Source of the DNA: Acorus gramineus
Lineage: Eukaryota; Streptophyta; Magnoliopsida; Acorales; Acoraceae
Reading direction: 5' to 3'
Length of the DNA stretch: 64,000 nt
NCBI GenBank assembly: GCA_030737835.1
Contig: CM060847.1
Span: 11,918,704 to 11,982,703, forward strand
This document shows, in pieces, positions 1 through 13,333 of this stretch. Below the pieces are notes generated by a model. The model was not told the DNA's origin and did not search any database. It worked only from the letters and a program-made list of their open reading frames with translations. Positions within the stretch are counted from its first letter, which is position 1; each line of letters opens with the position of its first letter. The position numbers were made by a program, and so were the translations under genes.

Positions 1-1000
1 ATAAACAAAAAATAGGAACTTTGATTTAAATTCATGTGAAGGCGATGAATGAAAGAGGTATTTAAAGCCCCAAATCTCCGATAATGGGTAAAAATAATGG
101 ACATTTGGGAGGTTAAAGAAGAGATATTTTGGGTCCTTTTGGATATTTGACAAAAGGTATAGGTTTTTTTTATATAAATATTTTGTTTATGTGGACAGAA
201 GATTTTGGGTATATTCCTTATAAAGTGATGAAAATTCGACCAAGGGAGCAATTTGTTTAACCAATGCAAAAGTCAAGGTTTTTTTTTATATACTGATATT
301 TGAGGGATCAATTCGTAGTCTATATTCAAAACCGTCGGCTCAACCAGTGAATTGATTAGTTTTATTCGATTTTTTATATTGTTGAGTTTTGATGGTAAAC
401 ATAATCAAAATTCAAATAAAGTAAAGATTTAATCAGTTCAACCAGCTAGGTCGGATCGGATTTTAAAACGCATTTTATCATATTCAACTTTTTAACACTC
501 ATTTAATGAAATCAATCAAAATATAAAACTGGTATAAAAATGAACCAAGTTTAATTTAAATGCAATTGAACCTTTGAAATTCTAGTGCTTGGTATTAATT
601 GCCCACTAAGTGATGTATCCCTATTGAAGATGTGACTCTACTGTGACCAACCACAACCAGTAGGTCGGGTGGTGGTCCTATTGTGTGTAGTTTTTTTTCC
701 CATTGTTTTCTATTATTGATTTCTTCCAACTTTATAATAAATTATAAGAACACATGATATAAGGTCATTGTGTGATATTCTATAAATTCAAATTTCAATT
801 ATGATAGAGACGACAAATGTCATGTTCCTTGGTCAATGGCAATCAAAGTCTTCTAATCCAATTGTATTAATTTAAACAACCATGGTATGTTCAATCACCA
901 CTAGTGCATCAATTATTAGGTTAAATGAAATGCAAATGACAGTATTTCGTAATTCAAATGCCAAGGTCAATAGACATTGGTCGTTCAATACTTCAATTTC
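1..1000. other. AT-rich intergenic DNA
   Basis: No open frame with recognisable protein content, tRNA or terminal repeat was seen on either strand. The sequence is AT-rich with scattered A and T runs. Confidence 0.6.
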
Positions 1001-1245
1001 AAAAGTGGAACATTGTATGCATTATTCTTTTTTTTTTTAAATAAAACGCTATTCAATTCTATTAATAAAAGAAGTAAGCTCAAATACAAAACAAGAAACA
1101 AACATAAAAAAAATAAGAAAAAAATATTTCAATATGAGACATCTACAAAAATCATTTCAAAGAAACCAGAAGCATACAAAACAAAAAATCTACTCCTAAA
1201 TCACCAAATGCCCTTGCTCTAAAAGTGGACATTGCATGCATTATT
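1001..1245 (-). mobile_element. Short 5'-truncated retroposon with long target-site duplication
   Basis: A direct repeat at 1001-1026 and 1221-1245 (aaaagtgg..acattg.atgcattatt, two differences) flanks about 195 bp. The insert starts on the + strand with a T run (1027-1037), so its poly(A) tail lies on the minus strand. Long target-site duplications plus a tail are the marks of LINE-driven insertion. The body has no recognisable coding content, so a truncated LINE 3' end or a SINE-like copy are both possible. An 81-codon frame across it is Lys-rich low complexity and not a gene. Confidence 0.65.
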
Positions 1246-3513
1246 AAATTGGAAAAAAAGATTGCATATGTTATTTAAATTTTATGTATTGCAAATTAAT
1301 AATATAGTATAATTTGAAATAGTATATGATATGAACAGATAAAATTATTGGATTCATATATTTTTAGAGAATACCCTGATATTATTAGTCATTGTGACAA
1401 TGGTGTACGTGGTCAATATTTAATAATTGTGGTCAAAATATAAAACTACACGAATGAGGTTTCACAAAAATAGAAATTTATGAAAACTACGACAATAGTA
1501 GCTCAAATATAGAAACACGAATAATATAAATATATTTGATTTTCACATAATCACAAAATCTCTTAATAAAGAAAAGTTTGGAATTATGCAAAATAAAATT
1601 ATCATTGATTGCATATCAATTTTTGATTAATGACATGTTAAATTTTTAATTTGATATTTTACAATTTTCAACCTGGAAACAAAATCAATTAAATCAAAAT
1701 TCAAAGGTTCATCTTTATTGGTTTACCTATAAAGATGACAAAAATTCCCAAATTTTATTTAAGTAATCATTCATCTTCTTAAATATAAAAAAATTAAAAA
1801 AAAAAGAATATCAACTAAATTCTAATAGAGGGGAAAAAAGACATGCTTGTAAAAGTTGTAAGGACAATGTAAGCAAAATGACTTTTTTTTATTCAATGAA
1901 TGAAATATATAAATTAACAAAATAAAAATACGACAGTGGGCGCGAGCACATAGCTTTCCTTGAATTTCCAAACAACAAGGGAGCTATGGCGCTTAGGGAA
2001 GGACATGAAGAGGTCGGGGGATAAAAGAAACAGCCCGCATCACACAATCTTTAGTTGCAGTGGCTACGTGGTCCATTTGGCTCACCAGGGCGCTTTATAG
2101 TGGGAGTGAGGGAGGTGTCCTTTTATAATGAGTGCATGATTATTACGGAGTAGCAGGATGATGTTGGCGGTCCTTTGACCTGGTTAAATATCTCTTCTAA
2201 CCTGGAAAACGGACGGCGGGGTCTTCATTTTTTTGTTCTATTCTATTTTTTACTTTCTCTATGTTTTCTCACCTCTTTCAGAATTATACTTTTAAATAAA
2301 AAATGAAATCGTGATAGTTATTTCTACATTGTTCAAACAAAAACTAATTAAAAATATGACTTTTTTTTTTTCCCAAGATGCAACCCGAAAGGAGATGGAG
2401 ATAGACATGTTCCTGGTAGGACGTTGAGGTTCTCAGATTAGATGTGCTGTGTTAATAAAGAAATGATAATCCCTAATTAGACTATTGGAGTAACAAGGGA
2501 ATACAATCCCGGATCGACCGAACATGTGATAGTGTAATGAGAAAAATGTGTTCTGTTCTTTTAGTATTTTTCATGAGTTGATTTGGTAGTGGCTACTTTT
2601 TTGTTTTTTTAGTGGGTTAATTGGATATACATTAGCTAGTTTCGCAAGGGGATAATGGATAATTATGGGAATAAATAAGTGAAAGAATAATTTATCCCCG
2701 TTTGATATAAAATATAATTGAGATAAACTGCCAACCATCGTTCCAATTTTGAAATGAAAATGAAGATATTTTGTTCTATCTAAATGCTGAGATAACATTT
2801 ATTTTTATTTTTTGTCCTAATTTTAACGAATGTAAATGTGAAAAAAAACTAATAAAAGTTTTATCTCAAAAAATTATAACAATTTATCTTTAAAATCTTA
2901 ATCCTTTGTCAAACTAGTCTAATTTTGATTTTAAAATTAGAATTTTTTTTAATTGGGGGTTGTGCCAATTGGGCATTAATTGCCCCGCCCCTTATTATTA
3001 ATAAAATCAATTTTTTTTTTTTTTTGTTTTATATACATATTTAAAGCAACATTGAGGATTCAAAAATAATTGAAAGGTGGAATCGAGGGATTTATATTTG
3101 AGACATGAAGAATTGAGGACTTGAAAATGAGAGAATAGATTAAGAAACATGATTAACCTAATACATATCAGCCATTCAATCAACTTTATCTTTGTTTATC
3201 TTTGTTTTTTTTTTTTTTTTTGGGTAAAAAATCAACTTTATCTTATTCTCACGCAAAATGAAAGAGTGCAAACCCAAATATATTCCACCACCATATGTCA
3301 CCTCTCTCAAGTAATCCCATTTATATTCTCCACAAACACATAGTCGGCCGAATTATATAACTAAAAAAAAATATAAAATCCGATCCTTATTCTTTTATTA
3401 GCAAAGAAAGTCGAAAAGAAGAAAGTTTGAGCAGTGTTCACTCATGAAAAGTAGCATTAAAAAATTAGGCATCTTTTAGAGTAAGTTAGCCTCTTTATTT
3501 GATGTTTTTTTTA
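1246..3513. other. AT-rich intergenic DNA with one GC-richer patch
   Basis: No gene was recognised. A GC-richer, non-repetitive stretch at about 1935-2240 stands out from its surroundings but shows no convincing exon structure; it may be a fragment of an old gene, promoter or transposon. Confidence 0.5.
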
Positions 3514-4019
3514 GGAAAAAATCCATACAACCCCCTGTAAACTAACTGAAATCCATATAACCCCTGAAAATATCTAATAAATCCAAATAACCTCCTGAAT
3601 AAAATTTTCGTTGACAGATAAGGAATATTTTGTGAATATTCTATTTGATTAACCCTGGATGAAAAACACAGTATACTAAAAAAATTCTACAATGTGTTAA
3701 AAATGTAAAAAATCATTTATAAATGACGATTTTACCCCTCTTGATAGGGTTTTATAATCTATTTAGATGAGTACAATCTTTATTTAAGATTTTTCACATT
3801 TTTAACATATTGTAGGGGGGTTTTAGTATATTGTGTTTTTAACCAGGGTTAACTAAACAGAATATTCACAAAATATTTATCATCTGTCAACGAAAATTTC
3901 ATTCAGGGGGTTATTTGGATTTATTAGGTGTTTTCAAGGGGTTATATGGATTTCAAAAAAAGTCAGGGGGTTATAGGGATTTCAATCAGTTTACCGGGGG
4001 GTTATTTGGATTTTTCTGT
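3514..4019. mobile_element. Hairpin MITE, family A, copy 1
   Basis: The whole 0.5-kb segment is an inverted repeat. The left arm begins ggaaaaaatccatacaaccc and the right arm is its near complement ending ggttatttggatttttctg. Arms continue through shared blocks such as gaatattctatttgattaaccctgg and its complement, around a central loop near 3720-3780. There is no coding content. Copies 2 and 3 lie at about 11366 and 22433. Confidence 0.8.
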
Positions 4020-4735
4020 TTTTTATTGTATGGTTTCTAACACACAATCATGGATGTTATAGTATAATATGATCCAATAGAATTACATGATGGATCTTGT
4101 TTAGTAAGTGATTTAGCATTTGAGTTATGATGGTGTATGTGCATGTACTCATATACGTACGTGCGATTTTGTTGTGACTATTGTTCCAATACAAAGATGA
4201 GAAAAGAAATTCAGACACACGCATTTGTGTAATAATGAATGGATTTATTATAGTATGTCATGCAAATGTGGTGGTATAGAACATCATTTTCCATGAGATT
4301 GAGAGAGACATTTGCATCACCACAAATAGAATAGAAGTATATATCTTCCATAAAATTTCTTCTAATGTGCAACAAAAATATCAATGGAATGATCATTATA
4401 TGACTTCTCATAACTCAATTTGTGATAAGCCCATTCAATGCATTGTTAACAACCTCATTCATATGATTTATTCTTCTAATATCATGTTTGGTTCACAGAT
4501 AGCTTATTCTAATATCCTGTTTGATTTGTCTTAGTAAAACATAGATATAATTTTAAATGAATAAATAAAAAAAAATTATATATATCTCCTTGTGTATAGT
4601 TATCATCATTTATTTCAACTAAATATATTTATTATAATGTTTCCATTCTAAACAATTTTTTTTTTTAAAGTATAAACCTAGTCTTTAATTTTCAAGACAC
4701 AAGAGGGCTAAAGATACCCTTATTAAAACAAAAAA
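4020..4735. other. AT-rich intergenic DNA
   Basis: Nothing supportable was seen. Short frames on the minus strand have no family resemblance. Confidence 0.5.
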
Positions 4736-5243
4736 AGGAAAAATTAATTAAGGGTCCTTGTGGTCACCCGTCTATTATTTATAAGTCCCTAAAAATTTTA
4801 AATTTTTTTTTAAGTTCCCAAGACAGTGAAAAATTATCTTTAGGTTTCTCCAGCCGGATATTGTTCAAAAATGTCCTCGCTCAATTATGCGAATGTTAAC
4901 TATGTATCGGGGAGTATTAACAGTGGATTGGATATACTTAACAATGTATTGTGAAGTATTTACAATGTACTGAAATAATTAGACAAGGAACATTTTATGC
5001 GAAGGTTAAAAATGTACTGGGGAGTATTAACAGTATACATGAAATACCTAACAATGTATTGAGGAATGTTAATATCATATTAAAATAATTGGATAGAGGG
5101 ACATTTTCGATATTTTTGAGCATCTTGTTGGAGGGACCTAAAGATAATTTTCACCACCTTAGGGACCTAAAAAAAACTTGAAAAGTTTAAAGGACCTAAA
5201 AATAATAAAAAAAAGTGAGCACGACACCTAATTAATTTCCCCC
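4736..5243. mobile_element. Foldback DNA element, family F, copy 1
   Basis: Imperfect terminal inverted repeats of roughly 145 bp: the left arm runs from aaattaattaagggtccttg and the right arm ends in its complement, cacctaattaattt. Between them is a short degenerate repeat array at about 4890-5090 built on units such as aacaatgtattg and aacagtggattg. No coding capacity. The same arm sequence and the same type of core recur in the larger copy at 20202-21232. Confidence 0.75.
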
Positions 5244-5557
5244 AAAAAATAAACTCCACTGGACACAGGATTATTTTCGAATGTGTATGATTTACAGGCT
5301 CCATATGCAAAAACTCCAAAGCCTAAAAGCTAATGAAATTTTCTAGGGGACAATTCAATGGAAGATTATATTCCATGGCCCTCTTCAACACCCACCTCTC
5401 AAAGCCTCCCATACTTTTCTTTTTCTTCAAAATCAGTACGCTTTTGTAGACTTTATCTCCACCACCAACTCTCTCTCTCTATGTCCTCAACAACCCAAAA
5501 GAGCAAACACAGACCCAACACAGCTTTCCCAAAATCAACAGAACCCACAAACCCAAA

Positions 5558-8500
5558 ATGGTTTCTAATGTCATTGAAAACCCATCTTCATCAGGAGATC
5601 CAATGAGGACTGCCAGGTTCAGGATACTCAAGAACACCCAAACCGTCGCAGAACAAACAAAAGCGGAGGAACCAACGACCCAAACGAAGAAGGACAAGAA
5701 GAAGGGTTTGGCCTACGCCGCGTTCCGCGGCCTCGGCTGCGCCTCCGCCTCCGCCTCGCGCGTCTCCGCCCCGGAGCTCATCGTCCGGTCCTCCTCCGAC
5801 TGGGACCGGGACGCCTGCGCGGAGGGCGCCGGTTCGTCGGCGGCGAGGAGGCGGAAGAAGAAGGAGGAGAAGAGCAAGAAGGATCAGACGGCGCGCGTCG
5901 CGTCTGTGACGGGCGGCGGTGCGTCGGTGGACCTGTGGTGCTCGTCGAGGATGGCTTTCGCTTCCGCGGCGGACGCGGAGTGTGTCGCCGTGCCGCCGAC
6001 GATGAGAAGGAGAGAGGGGTCTGAGAGGATTCGGAGAGAGGTATTGTTTTGAATGCTAAAAATCATATTTTTTGGGATTTTTTTTAATGAGATTTGTGGT
6101 TAATTTTGTTTTTTATATGGGTTCATCTGAATGATTTTTTTTTTTGAATTTTTGACAAATTTGCAATATTTTTTTAATTACTATGTTCTTTTGGCATTTC
6201 TTCTGTTGCTTGTGTTATTTTAACCTTACAGAAATGTGTTTTTTTTTTTTTTTGTATTTTTATTTTGATCATGTTTATGATATTTTGTTTAAAGAAGTGT
6301 AAGTGTTTTTATTTTTGTTATATCTTTTATTTGATTTTTCAGGTCACTCTTTCTTTAGTATTTCTTACAGAAACCTGTAATTATACTTTTTAATTTCTAT
6401 TTGACTTGACAGAGGTTCAAATTCAATGAAGATATGTTATTTATCACAAAGAAAAACGTTCCCTCAATCACTTTTGCCGTTGTAACATGTTTTAAATTTT
6501 TTAAAGTATGTACTTATCTAATGAAGTATACACCTTCACAAAAAATGTAAATACTTGAATGAGTTGAATGTATGCCTTTATAATATATTATTAGAGTATA
6601 TACTCTATTAGAGATTTCATATACTTATTTAAGACTGTAGGAATGACTGTGTAACATCGCGTTATCACAAATTCATTCAAATTGTTGGTATGAGAGTTTC
6701 TAAATTTTTTTTTTTTTTTTGCTGTAGCGCCCATTCATTGGGAGGAGAAGCAGCATTCAAGAACACATTTCACTATTGGATTCTCCCTCTCCTCCCAGAA
6801 CACCTCATGATCATTATTTACACTCGAGGAGATTTCATCATTCCCCACGGGGGTTCTCAGAGGTACCTTTCCAAAACATTATTGAATCCTTGATGTAAAA
6901 TTTGTGTGATTTCGTGGTGCTTTGTTTCAAAATTCGGTTTGATTCCATGTTTCAAAATTCAGTTTGATTCCATGATATTGTAAGGTTGCTCGACTGTTAA
7001 TGGAATTTTTTCACGATACGGGTCCAAGCCCCATAGTTGCAGTTGCTCATAGGAACTTGGATAGAGATTATAATAAAAGATATATTAGATGTCCATTTAA
7101 TGAAGGTCATGGCTCTCAACAGAGCTGAATGGTTGAAAAGGATTTATGTAGTGAACCCCAAAGTGTTAAGATAGAGGTTTTGTTGTGATGTATAATTTAT
7201 ATCTAATAATTCTTGTTCTAGTTCTCGTGCCACTCATTCTGATTTGGGTCTTTACTGGATGTCTTGGTTTCAGCATGAAGAAATATGCTAATAATGCTTT
7301 ATCTTCCTGATAACTTGGTTGTCATCAACCTTCGAACTTGTTGCTATTTGGTTTTGCTTGAATGGACCTTTGGAACCTATAAGGGGATCTCCAACCTGTA
7401 GAATTTGATAATGCTTGAACTGATCTTTAATAATTGATTATTATATTTTTAGCTTATTCTTGTGTAACAAAGTATGCAAAGGACTGTTTAATATTCATAG
7501 AAGCTAAGTGAAGATACGGGATTTACTTCTGAACATGCTTCTTTCGGGCCTTTAAAATTGTCTTGCAATAGCTGTTGCTTAAAAAAATTATTCCTGGGAT
7601 TGGATCATATAAAGTTACATACATGTAAGGGGTCATTCTTTTTTCTCCATTCAAACCTAGAAGGACAATGCGCATCTGTTATATGCCCATTCACAAATGT
7701 GTTGTTACCTTTCATCAAAAAAAAAATTGTACCAACTACATCGGCCTCCTACTTTGATGACAAGAGATTGCCATTCAAATGATAATCGGACTTACTTGGT
7801 TATTCTTATACATTATTTCCTTCGAAAACTCTTGTTGAGGGAAACTCATTTGGCCAGGTTCTACTTATTGTGTCTTAACTATGTTGCTTATATAATTGAT
7901 AGATTAATCACTACAACTACAGCAAGAAGAACAAAAGGATCCAAAGAATCTTTCACTTCATAGGATTTCTATTGAAGGTTTTACATTGATAGTAGAGAGT
8001 AACTGCCTTTTTGAACAGTTTTGTTTCAGCTCAGATACTCTTTAATCCATCTAGTCCATTGGTTGATGTACATATTCATTATGTGATACCAGAGCTTCAA
8101 TGTGAAGCACCAGACACCTTGTTAATCTTCACATTACATCATTGTATGCAGATCATGATGTTCCAGTCCAGAATGTTTTTGGGTGGAATGGATGGATATG
8201 ATCATTATAGAGACTGGCGGCTTGACATTGATGACATGTCATATGAGGTTTATTTGTCTCACATGATATACATTTCGCTTTTTTATGTTCTTTACCTTGG
8301 ATGATGCTGTAGTTTATTTTCATGTTCCTGTTAAACAGGAACTGCTTGAGTTGGAAGACAGCATTGGCTATGTAAACACTGGTTTAAGAGAAGAAGATAT
8401 TCACTGCTGCCTCAGGAAAGGAAAATTAAAAAACTTTGATGCTCTGCCGTTACATTTCTCATCTGAAAACGATTGGAAATGCAGCGTCTGTCAGGTTGGT

Positions 8501-8718
8501 CATCTCTCTTTCTTTCAATCGATCGTTAATCGACCTTCTTGTTCTGTTTCTTCTTCTCAATGAAGTTTTATCTCTATATCATTACGCAGGAGGAATATGA
8601 TATGAATGATGAAATAGGAAAGCTGGACTGCGGTCACAGCTATCACATGTTCTGCATAAAGCAGTGGCTTCTGCAGAAGAATGCTTGCCCCGTCTGCAAA
8701 GCTGCAGTTAGATGCTAA
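5558..8718 (+). CDS. RING-H2 E3 ubiquitin ligase, MBR-like
   Basis: Predicted 332-residue protein from five exons: 5558-6040, 6728-6862, 8152-8247, 8339-8494, 8590-8718. All junctions are GT-AG and every exon is a whole number of codons. The C-terminal RING-H2 is complete, with zinc ligands C286, C289, C304, H306, H309, C312, C323, C326 and the sequence GHSYHMFCIKQWL. Before it lies the block RDWRLDIDDMSYEELLEL, typical of plant MBR1/MBR2-like ligases. The N-terminal 160 residues are low complexity with a basic KK-rich stretch and the element VDLWCSS. Known role of the family: E2-dependent ubiquitin transfer, in MBR proteins to a Mediator subunit; the substrate here is unknown. The start is the first ATG of the long GC-rich exon, followed at once by MVSNVIENPSSS. 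Exon 4 carries the first ligand pair and exon 5 the rest. The second intron (6863-8151) is the longest. Confidence 0.93.
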
Positions 8719-10063
8719 AAAGACACCCCACAATTGTTTGTGAGCTTCATTTCTATACATTATCTTCTTTACTTTGTTGCTTGTGTACATAATTCCTGGT
8801 CCATGAAATAAGCAACGGCAATTCATTCTTTGTTGTGTAATTCTGGTTTCATCGAAACCGAGCTAATATATCTGTGCTTTTAAAACTCATGTTGGTTGTA
8901 CAATTCTTGTTAGTTTTTTTTCAGGTTTGGAAAGATTAAAGATATATCCAAGGTTTGGCAGGTTCTTAGTTTATGGGTCAACAGACGAGCTTGCGATCAG
9001 TGTACTGTGTGTACATGAGTTAAATGTGATTATAAAGATATAAAACAGTTATCAAGAGACAAATATCAATTAAGCTGCAGATACATTCTCACTATTTGAA
9101 TTTTTGTGGATGGAAAGAGAGGGAACAACCTCTTCATTCTGGATTAGCATACTAAATTCTTTTCTTTATTCATTTGTTCAAATTAGCACTTGAAGGGATG
9201 GCCTGAAATACTGAGAAAATGAGATGATGAAAGTTGGTACCTTCATTGCACCCTATATGCATTCAACTAAAGTCTTAGATTTCTAACCATATTGTCTGGA
9301 GAGGAATTTCTCAGTGGCAACATGCACATGTACCATGTCATTGGCTCATCAATTTCATCTTGATTTGATTCTAGACCACCATTCTTTTTTAAAAGAGTGC
9401 GGTTACACATAATCCACAACACAGTTCCGCTTGTAGTATCATATAATTTGATAATTGTCAAAAGTTACATATCTCATTAGAAATTTTTGCATTTAAAAAA
9501 AAAATAGATTCATACAACTTATTAGATTATATACTTTATATTATGTGAAAGCATATATATCTTATTAAATGTGATATATTATTTTTAAAAAAATCAAAAT
9601 GGATATCTATTATAGACACGGCTATAAACATGGCTATCACTCACATTTTCCTTTCCAAAATGTCTCAAATGAGTTGGGCATCACGGTAGTTGAACCCCTT
9701 TACTCAAAAAAAAATGTCTAGCTTATCTGCTCTGAATCTGTATCTTCAACAGATGAATTTTTTTATATTAACATGAGATAAGTATACTTATCTATGAAAA
9801 ATTGTTTATTTTGTTAAAATAAAACCCAAAGCTTTTCCTGGATAAGTTAGCATAAACTTTCATGATTATCTGATAAAAGAAATAGTCAATCTATACCGAT
9901 GTAATAAAATGTTATTTAATGTCTTGCTAAAAAAATTACTCACCTCACATTCTATCCCAAAATATTGCACATTCTCATACGGACATTCACAAACATTAAC
10001 AAGCATAAGTAATACAAGTGTAAATTTGTCATTTATAAATATTTACAAACCATAAGTAATGCA
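8719..10063. other. 3' flank and AT-rich intergenic DNA
   Basis: Contains the presumed 3' untranslated region of the RING gene, then AT-rich DNA. No further gene was recognised. Confidence 0.5.
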
Positions 10064-10800
10064 TGTAGTTAGGTCGGAAGTCCGCCTCCGGGTGAAGATC
10101 CAAGTCGTCATGCTTGAGATCCTGCACCAAGAGAGCCTAGGACACCGGTGTGGTGCTGGTCCAAGGGATTCCGACGCTCAAGTCACTGGAGTGAATGAAA
10201 GGAGAAGATGAAGATGAAAAAGATGACTCCAGAACCAAAAAGACCAGGATAATTTCGGATGCTTACGTGTGAATGTTCATTCTGTTTCTCTTTCCCTTTT
10301 AGCCCAATGGGTGGCCACGTCATTTCCTACCCAGACGTTCCTCTGTCTTGGCTGGAATCTTCTGACATGAAAGATTCCACGAAGTACAGCCTTATTGGCC
10401 TTAACCTTGATTGCGATGAGCAGTAGCATGCGGCTTGTCGGGGTCAGGGCACATTTCTGTCAATTCGGTGGAGCAGAGCAGCCCTGGCCTTGCAGTCTCA
10501 GTGGTCCCCCTCCTCCTGTGGCTAGGACTGGCTCTGAATCCAGGTTAGCATGGTTAGGCTTGAAACGCTCCTACAGTTGTTTTAAGTGGCTAGTCTTTGT
10601 TGTCCTCGGAGCACACTAGTGGTTTGGTCGCCGAGTTGTCTTGCCCTAGCAAGAAAGCATCCCCCGAGCAGGACCTCGTGAGCAAGATTTCCCAAGTAGT
10701 ATTCCTTGAATAGCGAACTGGGCCATTCTTCTCGAATAATCCGCAATTAGTCATATTCTGGGTCGGATCATACTACCCGTTTACCTGATTGACAAGGACA
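10064..10800 (-). mobile_element. Probable solo LTR, minus orientation
   Basis: A GC-rich island in AT-rich DNA. Read on the minus strand it resembles a plant LTR: TG near the start, and an end holding the phrase cttgagcgtcgga, then cttcacccggaggcggac and ccgacctaactaca. These are familiar near the 3' end of LTRs of plant retrotransposons. No primer-binding site follows on the minus strand and no gag or pol remains, so a solo LTR is more likely than a full element. A clean 5-bp target duplication was not found, so the ends are approximate. Confidence 0.55.
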
Positions 10801-10945
10801 TGTGGTGCTCTCAAAAAGAGCACAAGATTTTCCCTCTACAATATTGTATTATGGAAAACGTGAAATATATATATGCATTCAATTCATATAAATATGTATA
10901 CTCTCTTAGCCAAGTATAAATTCAGGAAAAAAAATGTGCAGACTG

Positions 10946-12165
10946 TATAGGCGAACCCAAGTGGGGACGAGTGGGGCAGCTGCCCCCACTCAATTTTTGC
11001 AAACCAACGACTAGTTGTAGAATCAAATATTAGAGATGGCTATTTTTCTATTTGGTGTACAATTATGGGTATTAAGCCAGTAGAAATGTCAATCTTGCAT
11101 GTCACTCTGTCATTGGGTCTAACTTGGTTTAGTTTGGTGAAAATTAACGGAATTAAGGGAGGAAAACATTTAGTTTTAATTTATCATGCATGTTTGGCGA
11201 CATTTAATATTTATAAAAATAAAATATGTAGCGCTTTATTTTTAATTTTATTCCCCATTTATTCGGAGATACTTTATTTGACATAAAATATTAAATTAAG
11301 AAAAAAGAGAATTATATTAAAAGATCAGTTAATAATTTAATTGGATCAACATGTCTTTTATTTTTGGAAAAGATACATATATCCATTTAACTCCCCAACT
11401 TTTTTGAAAGTCCATATAAACCCCGCAAACACCTATGAAAATCAAGATATTTCGTAAGTCAAACTTCTGTGAATATTTTATGAATATTTTATGAATATTC
11501 TATTAAATTAACTCTGGTTGAAAATACAACATACCAAAAAAATTCTTTTAATGTGTTAAAAATATATAAAATCCCTTACAATGTGTTAAAAACCCAAAAA
11601 ACCCTCTACAAGTCTGTTTTATGATATTGTTTGCAGTTGGTTAACCTAACGAAATATTCATCGAATATTCCTTATTTGTATCGGAAGTTTAACTCAGATG
11701 ATTATTTGGATTTTCATAAGTTTTTGTAGGAAGCTATTTAGACTTTTAAAAAAGTCAATGGGCTATATGGATATCGAACAGTTTGTACCGGGAGGGGGGT
11801 TATATAGATTTTTCCTTTTTTTATTAAAATATAATTATAGTTTGAATGGATAAACATGAATAAAACTATATCTACATTCATTAAATATAATTATGATGGT
11901 TTGTTTACCTTATAAGATATACATTTTGCAATCTACTATACTGAATTAATTTTTTTTTTAACAAGATTAAACATATTCTTCTGTCATATGTCCATTTTTT
12001 TTTATTCAGCTTAAGAAATAAACATAGATTAAAGTTTTTAACATGTAAGTAATAATATGACCAATAAAAAATCTCTGTTAAATGAAATTAAACACATCCT
12101 TCCTTAAAGGTTGCTGTTAAAATTTGCCCCCCGAACTAAATTCTTGGCTCCGCCACTTTATATTC
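10946..12165. mobile_element. Degenerate DNA transposon carrying a nested MITE
   Basis: The left end ggcgaacccaag and the complement of the right end ggcggagccaag match at 10 of 12 positions, and the region just inside the right end (gttaaaatttgccccccgaa) is typical of plant elements whose ends read ctccgccact. No transposase frame was seen. The family A hairpin at 11366-11815 is inserted within it. Ends and superfamily are uncertain. Confidence 0.4.
11366..11815. mobile_element. Hairpin MITE, family A, copy 2
   Basis: Inverted-repeat element of about 450 bp with arms related to copy 1 (ggaaaagatacatatatcca at left; ggttatatagatttttcc at right) and the same inner blocks, including gaatattctattaaattaac. 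It is more diverged than copy 1 and repeats the motif attttatgaat twice in the left arm. Confidence 0.7.
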
Positions 12166-12318
12166 CCTTTCACGATTTATTGCAGCAGATGTTAAAAGTG
12201 GGATGGAACAAATGAGGATGGGCTCTATTATCTTCAATGCCATGTCCGCCACTTTATTCTATAACTTTGCATTGTGTGATTCCTATTTTTTCAGTTAAAT
12301 ATATAGACTCTAATATAT

Positions 12319-13310
12319 AAGCATGGACTCAGGGCAGACCCAGAATTTAGAACAAGGGGCCGGGACCAAACAATAGATTTAAAATATAAATTTATATATA
12401 TAATATATAATTTAAGAAAATAAAATCAAAATTCAAATAATTTATTAATAATTCAATGCATCGATGAACATCTCGTAGATATTTTTATTAATAGCCACAA
12501 AAACAAACATGAAATTGCATATCTTCTATTTCAATTGTGTCCGATGATTTTTTACTGCATAAAATTTCTATTTAAGAATGAGTCAATCTTTTTAAACTTG
12601 TTCATGATTGACCTAAAAGTTCAATTGAAAATCAACAAACTAAAAATAAATTAACATATTAAAAAAATCAATAAACCCAAATTCATTGAAATAAATATTG
12701 AAATACACACACTAATCAATTAGATCCCCAACAAACATATAAAAAATTAAACAAATATTACTTATACAAAAATGTGAAGAATTGAAGATGAACTCAATAT
12801 TTTCAAATCACATTATCCAATCAATAAAAATAAATTAAATCTACCCATTAAAAACAAATACAATCAAGTAGAAAAAAAAATCTAAGATAAAGTATTCAAA
12901 ACATACATCATTAATCATTCAAAAACAAAGTATTCAAAACATACAGGGTTGAAAGGGGTTGGAGAGGCTTTTCGGTGGGTCCCCGTCCGTCACGTAACTT
13001 CCACTGAGAGGGGCACGTTTTCACACAATTAGTTTTTTTTTTTTTTTTTCTTATGACAGTACGGCATGGTCACAGGGGGGTTATTTAAAGATTTAATATA
13101 TGCTAGTGCAAGGGTTTTATATGTTGTGGGACACAATTTGATTAATTGTATTTAGCCCATATAGAATTTTTTACAAATTCTTTAAGGGGCCCACTTTGAT
13201 TAATTGGTTTTAACCCATGTAAATGAATAATCCATATAATTTTTTCACAAATTCTTTGGGGGCCCAGGCCCAGCAGGCCCCCCCGCTAGGTCCGCCCCTA
13301 AGCATGGACT
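12319..13310 (-). mobile_element. Non-autonomous hAT element, deletion derivative
   Basis: An 11-bp direct repeat, aagcatggact, at 12319-12329 and 13300-13310 contains the target-site duplication. Terminal inverted repeats are cagggcagacccag at left and ctaggtccgcccctaa at right. On the minus strand, a start codon at 12605 opens a short frame (MNKFKKIDSFL, then a stop after 16 codons). Its surroundings match the start of the transposase remnant at 30567 for about 50 bp. The element is therefore an internally deleted copy of that hAT (zinc finger MYM/TTF-type) family. It ends 34 bp upstream of the Aux/IAA start codon. Confidence 0.85.
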
Positions 13311-13333
13311 ATTAGGACTCTCATCCAGATAAC

